Shown here piece after piece: positions 55,101 to 64,000 of a stretch of 64,000 nucleotides of DNA; positions within the stretch are counted from its first letter, which is position 1, and every line of letters begins with the position of its first letter. Location: the NCBI RefSeq assembly GCF_018320785.1, contig NW_024571676.1, forward strand, positions 607,501-671,500, given 5' to 3'. Below the pieces are notes generated by a model, which was not told where the DNA came from, did no database searches, and saw only the letters and a list, made by a program, of their open reading frames with translations. The stretch is from Cheilinus undulatus. Taxonomy: Eukaryota; Chordata; Actinopteri; Labriformes; Labridae. Made by a program: the position numbers and the translations under genes.

Positions 55101-55683
55101 GTTTTATTTCAAGAAAGTCAGTGCTGTAAGAATATGAACAGTCATGAACCGTGCAGAGGTGCAGCTTTTCTGGCAGATGCCGCGCCTCCAAACCAATCAC
55201 GTTGCACCTTTGTTAAAAAGACTTCCGTGGAGGATAGGCTGGTGTTTCCTTGGTCTGAGCTCCTCCAGGAGCCGCCTCCTTCCTTCATCCTCTCCTCCTC
55301 CAGGTGCGTTTAAGGAACTAGAAGATCTTTCATCATGGCGGAGGGAGAACGATTTCCAGGGCAGTCGAGGAGAGAGAACGCGAGGATGGGCAAAACTTTG
55401 TGATGAGAAGCACCCAGTAACTGAAGAGTGGGGGGAGGGGAGGGGTCGACTCATCTGGCAAGTCCAGTTGCCCTTTTTAATGAAGAATTGGATGACCATG
55501 ACCTGGATGAATGAGAACATACACAGACGACTCATCTGGTGTTGCATTCACTTGCATTCACTTACAGCCACTGACATTAGAGTTAACTCGTGTAAGAGTC
55601 CAGTGAACCATAACTTCCTTACATTGAAGGCTGCCAGCTGGGGTGGCAAGGGGGTTCTGTGCCACCCCGGTAGATCTGTCCCT
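52112..55683. mobile_element. Possible hAT-like element (3.6 kb)
   Basis: Left end CAGGGGTGGATCTAGAAAAA followed by GGGGTGGCA; right end, reversed, CAGGGACAGATCTACCGGGGTGGCA in two adjoining parts. No clear 8-bp flank duplication and no transposase. The interior has a (TA)n run at 53284-53302 and a 206-codon open frame (55144-55764) without known motifs. Confidence 0.5.
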
Positions 55684-55729
55684 GCAAGTCTGCAGACAGC
55701 AACCATTGGCCAAGTTCTTCACCAGTCAA

Positions 55730-56170
55730 ATAAAAAAGGAGCTACAGTATATATAAATCTGTGATGCAGCAAAGAGAATTAAGATGACACATGTCGATAT
55801 GTTGGTATAAAGGGACACCTACCAGTGATATGACATGGGATAGTGTGAAAGAATGAGATGTTGTTATGACTATATATAAATATATGGGCTGCATGGTGGT
55901 GCAGGGGTTAGCATTGTTGCCTCACAGCAAGTCGGTCGCTGGTTCACTTCCCAGTCAGGGCAGAGGTTCTCCCAGTGCATGCATGGGCTCTCTCTGGGTA
56001 CTCTCCTCCCACCACCAAAAACATGCCCACTGGGTTAACTGGTGACTCTAAAATTGGCCGTAGGTTTGAGTGTGAGTGCGCCTGGTTGTTTGTCTGGCGA
56101 CCAGTCCAGGGTGTACCCCGCCTTTCACCTATGGACAGCTGGGATAGGCTCCAGCAGCCCCTGACCCTGC
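55730..56170 (+). repeat. SINE-like fish repeat, copy 2 (left edge of the duplication)
   Basis: Matches 6690-7160. The 45 bp before it (55686-55729) are a Tc1 fragment like 3198-3240, so the duplication edge lies near 55730. Confidence 0.65.
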
Positions 56171-56259
56171 AACAGGACAAGCAGTGTAGAACATGGATGA
56201 ATACAAACATATAAACAGAGCCGTTTGGTATAGTATTGCGAATAATAATATTTTTTCTA

Positions 56260-56831
56260 GTTGCTGTCAAACGATTAAAATTTTTAATCAGATTAATCAC
56301 AGGGTTGCTGTGGATTAATTTCGGTTAATCATGATTAAATAACATTCATTTTTAATATATATATTAATCGTGTTTCATTTCGCAAGCCTGGCGACGCATT
56401 AGCCAAAGTGCTAGCAGAATCCCTGACGAACGTATGCTTCGTGTTAATGTGGTATTTTAAGCTGGCAGTGCTTTGGTGAAAAGAAAACTCCTTACTGCAG
56501 GATGTGCATAATACATTATGACAGTCGACTGTTCCGTCTTGTTTTTTTTGTACTCAAATTTCCTATCGAGACGGCCAACGTGCTGTTTAGCGTTTTCCAA
56601 ATCAAGTTTGTTGGTCACTACCGGATCAACAGCCCATTTGCGCATGCACGGCGGCATGCACGGTAACCCTACTTGGACAAACTGCTCAAAATGCGTTGCC
56701 AGAGACGTTTCAGGGATTTTGAGTCAATCTGTGCTGTAGATGGGTTAATTGCGTTAAAATTTTTAATCAGATTAATCATGATGATGGATTATTCTGATTA
56801 AAAATTAACGAGTTAATTTTGACAACCCTAA
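56260..56831. mobile_element. hAT-like MITE with ATTAA-rich subterminals
   Basis: Inverted text GTCAAACGATTAAAATTTTT at the left and, reversed, AGGGTTGTCAAAATTAACTC at the right, with multiple AATCAGATTAATCA motifs inside. Absent from the first copy (compare 7160). Confidence 0.55.
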
Positions 56832-57104
56832 TTTTTTCATTATAATTTTTTTGAGCTTCTTGATTTTTTTATTAGAGAGATAGGACGGTAACCGGACACT
56901 CCAGAGGTTCCTCTGGGAAACTGTCAATACTAAGTGTTTGGGAAATGGCAGACGAAAAAAACTCGGAGTGTGATTGGATGAACATTCTGTCTGTCACATC
57001 TTTACGGGACAATTAGAGCAAAAAAAAAACGCGTGACGTAGCGGTGACCGAGGTGCGCGTGCGCAGCTACCGAGGAACAACACGAACCATGGCGACTGTA
57101 GACA

Positions 57105-57242
57105 TGTCAGTACTCGACTTTTATTGTTTTTGAAAAGAAAACAACTCACTGCTGTTCTTTGTTCTTCTTTTAATGAAGTAATGTTGTCAAGTTCTGATAA
57201 AACTGGCGCTTTAGCAGCATCCACACTAATGTCTTCCGCCAT
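57105..57242 (-). pseudogene. Helicase-like exon fragment in repeat DNA
   Basis: Minus-strand open frame from ATG 57242: MAEDISVDAAKAPVLSELDN, then ITSLKEEQRTAVSCFLFK. The text resembles the N-terminal motif of RecQ-like helicases (LKEEQ type), but no helicase motif I is included. A decayed relative is at 6254-6400. The assignment is tentative. Confidence 0.4.
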
Positions 57243-57303
57243 AATTGCACCAGCCTCTTGTTGCTGCTTGCTTACGCCACGACTACGCCGCGCCTGAAAG
57301 TAC

Positions 57304-57436
57304 TGCATTTTGTAATTACTTGGGTTGTCTTTGTGAAACATTAAAATTGGTTTGATGATTCGAAACATTTAAGGGTGATAAATATGCAAAAACATCAGGA
57401 ATCAGAAAGGGGGCAAATACTTTTTCACTGCACTGT
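57304..57436. repeat. Tc1-type terminal fragment before the second promoter
   Basis: Counterpart of 7160-7288, ending TTTTTCACTGCACTGTA. Confidence 0.65.
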
Positions 57437-57652
57437 ATTTCTCATTGAACAGAGATGTTATCTTGACCTTTATTGTGTGCAGGGTATTCATTTTTAATCG
57501 CAGCCTCCCTCTGGACTGCTGTCATCCTGATCTGTGTGGTCCAGGTTTAACCAGGAAACTGTCTCTCATATTTTCACCAGTCATTCTAACTTGGAGGAAA
57601 AGCTGAGCTTTACTTTCAAACATCTTCTCTAGTTTCTCAACCCTCTGTGGTA

Positions 57653-57664
57653 ACTTCCTCTTTT
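57653..57664 (-). promoter_or_regulatory. Candidate PU.1 site of the second marco copy
   Basis: The same AAAAGAGGAAGT motif (minus strand) as at 7487-7498, kept together with its surroundings in the duplicated promoter. Confidence 0.45.
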
Positions 57665-57812
57665 CTAACAGGATTTTCTGCTGCTTGATTTTAGCCGTCT
57701 CAGCTAAACAGCAACATTTCCTCCCTCACTGTAATAAAAGTCAATGTGACTTTTTTTTAAACCATCTGATGCATTCTGGGTAGAACGGAGCATCAGGGCC
57801 TGCCTCTGTGGG

Positions 57813-57819
57813 TATAAAG
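57813..57819 (+). promoter_or_regulatory. TATA-like box of the second marco copy
   Basis: TATAAAG, 43 bp before the ATG at 57856, a normal spacing for a TATA box with a start site near 57843. Confidence 0.45.
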
Positions 57820-57855
57820 TCTGTGACTGAGGAAGTGAGGGGGATTGTGCAGAGC

Positions 57856-57961
57856 ATGGAGATGTCTGAGGACATGACGGACCGAGTGTCGTTCACTCAG
57901 ACTAACCCGCTGTTTGACATGTCTCTGAGCAGGAATGATCTCTACAGCTTTCAGCCTGACG
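57856..57961 (+). CDS. Tandem marco paralog, exon 1 (gene continues past window)
   Basis: This 106-nt exon ends before GTGAGT in the same phase as 7630-7735. It encodes MEMSEDMTDRVSFTQ and then the shared NPLFD, RNDLY and QPD motifs. Differences from copy 1 are mostly substitutions, with no frame damage. Promoter and first-intron sequence are also duplicated (57304-58450 and 63824-64000). No further exon appears by 64000, as expected: the matching intron in copy 1 is 6 kb long and this one is longer because of inserted elements. Whether the rest of the gene is intact cannot be seen. Confidence 0.75.
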
Positions 57962-58505
57962 GTGAGTACAGGCACATTCTCAGTCCTACCACAGCATTCT
58001 TCATAAAACTATGGCAAATATCTTGGGACATGCAGTTGTGCAGATGCAGGTGAAAGTGGCTCTAAAATATCATTCTCAACTCTGAATTGATCCCAAACAA
58101 CCCTGAAAATGGCTTTTTCTCTTGTCCACCCTGTAAAAATGGACCTTTTCAGCATGATTTAGTTAATATATGCTTCCTTTTATTGCTACAATCATGTTTT
58201 TAAATCTATTAACAGGGTGAATTCAGGTATACAGGGACAGTTTTTATCATTCTACCTTAAAATCACATTCTTGTCACAAACCAACATGTGATACCTCTCT
58301 GAATTCCTCAGAGTGTCTGCTGTCTTTATGAGAAAACATTAAGTGTGTATGATATTTGTAGAATAAAAAATATGTCTGGTAATTTGGGACACAGTTCTAC
58401 TGATGTAAATGTGCTCTAATAGGATGAATAAAAAGGTTCAGCTGAACTCCTGTGCCGTACATCCTGATGCCTTTCATCTTTTACAGCATTTTAATTCTCT
58501 TAAAG

Positions 58506-59260
58506 CAGGGATGTCAAACTCAATCACAGCAGGGGCTGGATTCTGAATTTAGGTCTAACCTCAGAGCCTAACAGGGTCAACATTTTACCATAAACTGTCA
58601 GCTCATTTTCACCAGTGATAAATTATGGGCAAAAAAACCTTTTGAAATTTAAAAAAGTCAAAATGATAAGTTTAAGAGCTCAACATCAGAGATAAAAAAA
58701 TTAAATGAATAAGTTCAAAAGGTAAAAACATATGATATAGAAAGTCGAAGTAATGTTTTTATATGTAAATATACAAGATAGAAAGTTAAAGTAATGTTTT
58801 TAGATGTAAATATACAAGATAGAAAGTTAAAGTAATGTTTTTAGATGTAAATATATAAGATAGAAAGTTAAAGTAATGTTTTTATATGTAAATATATAAG
58901 ATAGAAAGTTAAAGTAATGTTTTTAGATGTAAATATATAAGATAGAAAGTTAAAGTAATGTTTTTATATGTAAATATATAAGATAGAAAGTTAAAGTAAT
59001 GTTTTTAGATGTAAATATATAAGATAGAAAGTTAAAGTAATGTTTTTATATGTAAATATGTAAGATAGAAAGTGAATGTTTTTATAAGTAAATATATGAG
59101 ATAGAAAGTCAAAATAATGAGTTTAAAAGGTCAAAATATGAGTTTAAATTATAAATATTGAGTCTAAGAGGTAAAAATATGAGATTAAAAGTCAAAGTTA
59201 GGAATTGGAAGGTCAAAACGTGATGAAATTTGAAATATTTAGTTAAAAAGGTCAAAATAT
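58506..59260. repeat. Inverted hAT fragment with expanded internal tandem
   Basis: CAGGGATGTCAAACTCAATC is the right end of the family at 203-2197, in reverse. The other end is missing; the interior is dominated by tandem repeats. Confidence 0.7.
58736..59100. repeat. 41-bp tandem array, about 9 units
   Basis: Unit: GATAGAAAGTTAAAGTAATG plus TTTTTAGATGTAAATATATAA. Starts at 58777, 58818 and 58859 give the 41-bp step. From the third unit the variants AGATG and ATATG alternate, a dimeric higher-order period of 82 bp. Confidence 0.9.
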
Positions 59261-59262
59261 GA

Positions 59263-59310
59263 CATTGCTATGATTCCAACTGTTGCCACACAGTTGGAAT
59301 CATAGCAATG
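59263..59310. repeat. Perfect 21-bp inverted repeat, 6-nt loop
   Basis: Arms 59263-59283 and 59290-59310 are exact reverse complements around TGCCAC. The right arm continues into Tc1 transposase text, so the left arm is an inverted copy of that end. Confidence 0.9.
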
Positions 59311-59492
59311 TCCAGAATGTCTTGGTCTGCTGAAGCATTAAGATTGGCTTTCACTGGAGATAAGGGGCCAAACCCTGAAAACCAGCCCCATACTGCCCCC
59401 CTTCTGCTTCGTGACTGAGTTGCTGTTGGTCCTAAACTCTTCCACTTTCTAATAATATCACTTACATTTGACTGTTGAATATCCACAAGCAT
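59268..59492 (-). pseudogene. Tc1-type transposase fragment
   Basis: Minus strand reads VSDIIRKWKSLGPTATQSRS (DNA-binding part), then GAVWGWFSGFG and IAMIPTVWQQL (catalytic-domain text). The distance between them is far too short, so the middle is deleted. Confidence 0.6.
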
Positions 59493-59712
59493 ATCTGAGC
59501 ATCTAAGCAGATCTTAACCTTGGACTGGTTTTACTAACTTTGATACAGAGCTGTGTCTGAACAGGCCTGTCATGTTTCTGCATGGTCCTCAGTGGAAAAG
59601 GTTTAGACGCCGCCGTCTTAAAAAGATTATTGCAGATACGCACATTTCTGCAGAATGTTCATGGTATGAGGTGGAGAATCAAGTTTGTGGAGTTTAAATC
59701 TGATTTTCTCCC

Positions 59713-61316
<1,604 letters not shown>

Positions 61317-62228
61317 TCTGCTTTCAGGACTGTAAGTTTTAGCTGTGGACTACAACTATTTTATTTTTCTAAACTTGAGAGGAGAACATGATTTTGTTTA
61401 ATTTCAAGCCTTTTGTCAGGATTGTCTAAATGTCTCCTTGATCCCTCCTGCTATAAATCTGTTGAAATTTGACATTTTAACTAAATCCTCTTTGTTTGCA
61501 GAGAAAGAAGGTAAAACATGAAATTAGGCTCTTCACCTGAACAAAAACATCATTAAAGTTTAATGTATAAGAAACGTGTAAAATGTCTTGACAGAACCAG
61601 CTAGGCTGGAGCTATAACATCATTTATTTCTCTCTGTAGAGGAAGAATGGAGCACTTCCTCAATCAGTGTCTTTATTTGAGCTGAGCTGATGAAACTAAA
61701 CAGTGACTAACATTACTGTCAGCCACAGCTTTGCTATTTCTGCTTTATGGGTCTGAAATCTCTGACGTACACAGAAAATCTCATCTTAAAGCCCCGCAGT
61801 GAAGAGATGGCGACATTTAAAACCGATGGAGATAATTCTAAACAAAATGGCTCATCACTTATTCTCAAACAGAAAGTACCACATGAACTGCAGTGGGAAT
61901 GAAAACATGAACATGTAATGCAAACGTTATCACAAAGAAAATGGACATTATTTGATTTTTGGCAAATTGATAGTAAATAGAATGTCTGTCTCATTCATTC
62001 ACTGTTAAACCCTCAATAGGTGCTTCCCAAAGTGTGGGCCTTAAAGCCACTGAGGGCTGCAAGAGATCATTTACAATAACTAAAACCATAGAATTACAAA
62101 AAACACACATGAAATCATGTTTTAAATGATCATAAAATGCCTGATTACATTTAATTTATTAATTTAGGCTCAGAAGTATAACACAGCCAGAACTTTGACC
62201 TCATGTCACCTCTCCATTATTCATTTTA
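61317..62228. other. Intron 1 of the second copy, unassigned
   Basis: No repeat or coding motif recognised. Confidence 0.4.
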
Positions 62229-62236
62229 CCTTAATG

Positions 62237-63156
62237 CAGGAGTGTCAAACTAAGTCACGGGAGGGGCTAAAATCTGGATTCAGGTCTCACCTGAGGGCCT
62301 TACAGGGTCAACATTTAACTGAAAACTGTCAACTGTGTTTTCACAGGTAATGAATTACAGGGGAAATTAAACAGTGATGATAAATGATTTTAAGATTAAA
62401 AAAAGTCAAAATGATTAAATATCACAGCATCAATGTTACTGTGTGTCCTGGTCAAGTACATGCTAAATAAAAAAATAAATGAGTTTAAAGGTTCACAGTC
62501 TGAAATAAAAAGTTAACATTATAAGTCCTAAAGGTCAAAATACAAAATTCAAAGTCAAAAACGTTTTTAAAAGGCAAATATATGAGAAAGAGGGTTAAAA
62601 TCATGAGTTTAAAGGTCAAGATATGAGATAAAATACAAAATCAAGAGTTTAAAAGGTAAAAATAGAAGATAAAATTCTAAATTGTGACTGATAAAAGTCT
62701 AGATCAGGAGTTTAAAAAGTGCAAATATGAGATTAAAAGTCAGTTAGGAGTTTAAAAGGTCAAGATGCTATTTAAAATGAAAAAAATGTGACTCTAAAAG
62801 GTCACAATATGAGAGAAAAGGTCATAATTAAGAATTTAAAAGGTCAAAATATGAAATAAATGGTCAAAATCCTAAGTTTCAGTCTTAATATTGGGATGCA
62901 AAATGAAAATATGAAATGAACACGCAAATTAATTTAGCTTCCTCATTCCTGATTTTTTATCCAATTATTTCCACTCTCTCCTTTTTCAGAGTTGTATAAC
63001 TTTTTAAAAAATCTTCAAGGTTAAATTTACATGTTTTATACTTGAGGACATCTGCAGACTTCATTTGGGTGAGCCAGTTCTAATTTATATATGATATGAT
63101 ATGATCTTGCACCGTGGGCCACATTTGGCCCCTGGGCCATGAGTTTGACACCTGTG
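62237..63156. mobile_element. Short hAT copy with 8-bp TSD (920 bp)
   Basis: CCTTAATG occurs at 62229-62236 and 63157-63164. Ends CAGGAGTGTCAAAC and, reversed, CAGGTGTCAAAC two bases inside the right edge. Same family as 203-2197, in the opposite orientation. Confidence 0.8.
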
Positions 63157-63164
63157 CCTTAATG

Positions 63165-64000
63165 TATACAACTGGTGTCAAGGTTTAACTGGTTTTGGAT
63201 TAACTGGTGACCTTTTGTCTGTGCTGCTCACTGCTTGAATTTCAGAATTATTCAGTGTCTTCTGAGACTTTAATACTTCCTGGAAAGAGTTTGCTGGGGC
63301 AAAAAAGAGATAATTTTAAGAAAAGAAAATTTTAGTGACTTTGAAATGTTTAACTAAAACAAAATAAACAAAAAAAAATAATAATAAAGAGCTCATTAAT
63401 TGTACTTTGTGACTCACAAACACTTTCCCAGAATTGTTGATGTGTCTGAAAGCAAAGCATTTGCATTGAAGTCCACTGTTTATAAAAGAAAAAAAGAGTA
63501 ATGAATAAAAATTTAAAAAATGCTAATAATTAGAAATGTCAGCGAAATTAAAATGTAAATCCCATTTTATGGTTGTACTAGAGTTTTGGGGCCCCTGAAG
63601 ACTTTCAGGTCTCACATTGGGCCGCAGTGTGCTGAGGCCTGGGAGGGTTCCCCTGAATGGCCACTAGGTGGCAGCGTAACCTTTCTTAGGAGAACATGGA
63701 GGGTTTAAGCACAATTAATCAACAAGTTTAAGAAAAGTCAGCCCCGTGAAAACAGCTCTGTATATGTAAGATGAATGCAGCATTTTTACACACGCAGAAG
63801 CACAAAAAATGGGATGAGTGATAATAGATGTATGACGAATGGGGATGAGCGCTGGTTGGAAGGACCTATGTAAGTTTTTCTTGGGCCCCAACAGATCTGA
63901 GAAAGATCATCTTTGACAAACAAATCCCAGTCCTCTGACTGTATGTTTACATTTCCTCTGAAATACTGAGATAAATAAGGTTAATTCCAAACCTCTGACA
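63165..64000. other. Intron 1 of the second copy, right edge
   Basis: 63824-63970 matches 9585-9735 of the first copy. The rest is AT-rich and unassigned. Confidence 0.55.

Noticed and set aside
55144..55764. 206-codon open frame on the + strand
   Set aside because: No recognisable domain, rich in low-complexity Ser/Pro/Arg, and inside a probable transposon; chance frame.

Overview
The window is vertebrate nuclear DNA, almost certainly from a teleost fish. It has long introns with GT/AG splice sites and a dense set of fish-type repeats: Tc1/mariner elements including a Sleeping Beauty-type copy, hAT elements with 8-bp target duplications, a Harbinger-type MITE, a BEL/Pao retrotransposon, tRNA-derived SINEs and simple repeats. 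Nothing indicates a prokaryotic or viral genome.

The main gene lies on the + strand from 7630 to 49803. I assembled it from 20 coding exons whose phases all match, giving 1482 nt and a 493-residue protein. In order the protein has a short cytoplasmic tail, one transmembrane helix (type II), a short coiled-coil stalk, a Gly-X-Y collagen region spread over 14 small exons, and a C-terminal group A SRCR domain split over two exons. This is the plan of the class A scavenger receptor MARCO (macrophage receptor with collagenous structure), and the basic R-G-R motif at the start of the SRCR supports that choice. The collagen region has grown by internal duplication: a 45-nt plus 72-nt exon pair occurs three times (21.4, 27.9, 35.4 kb), a 51-nt exon twice (26.8, 33.1 kb) and a 36/54-nt exon twice (20.6, 29.5 kb), each with its introns.

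A second copy of the promoter, first exon and first intron starts at about 55.7 kb and runs to the window end (exon 1 at 57856-57961). The window therefore holds one complete gene and the start of a tandem paralog about 50.2 kb away.

Layout: 0-6.5 kb, nested transposons and a LINE remnant; 6.7-7.6 kb, repeat-rich upstream region and promoter; 7.6-20.5 kb, cytoplasmic, membrane and stalk exons with large introns full of Tc1, TIR and Harbinger elements; 20.5-38.3 kb, the collagen exon array; 39.1-49.8 kb, the two SRCR exons separated by a 10.4-kb intron holding a SINE, a Tc1 element, a (TA)n tract and a broken BEL/Pao element; 50-55.7 kb, repeat-rich intergenic DNA; 55.7-64 kb, the start of the second gene with more transposons.

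Coordinates of exons and well-bounded transposons were read base by base. Protein family assignments rest on motif recognition, because no search could be run.
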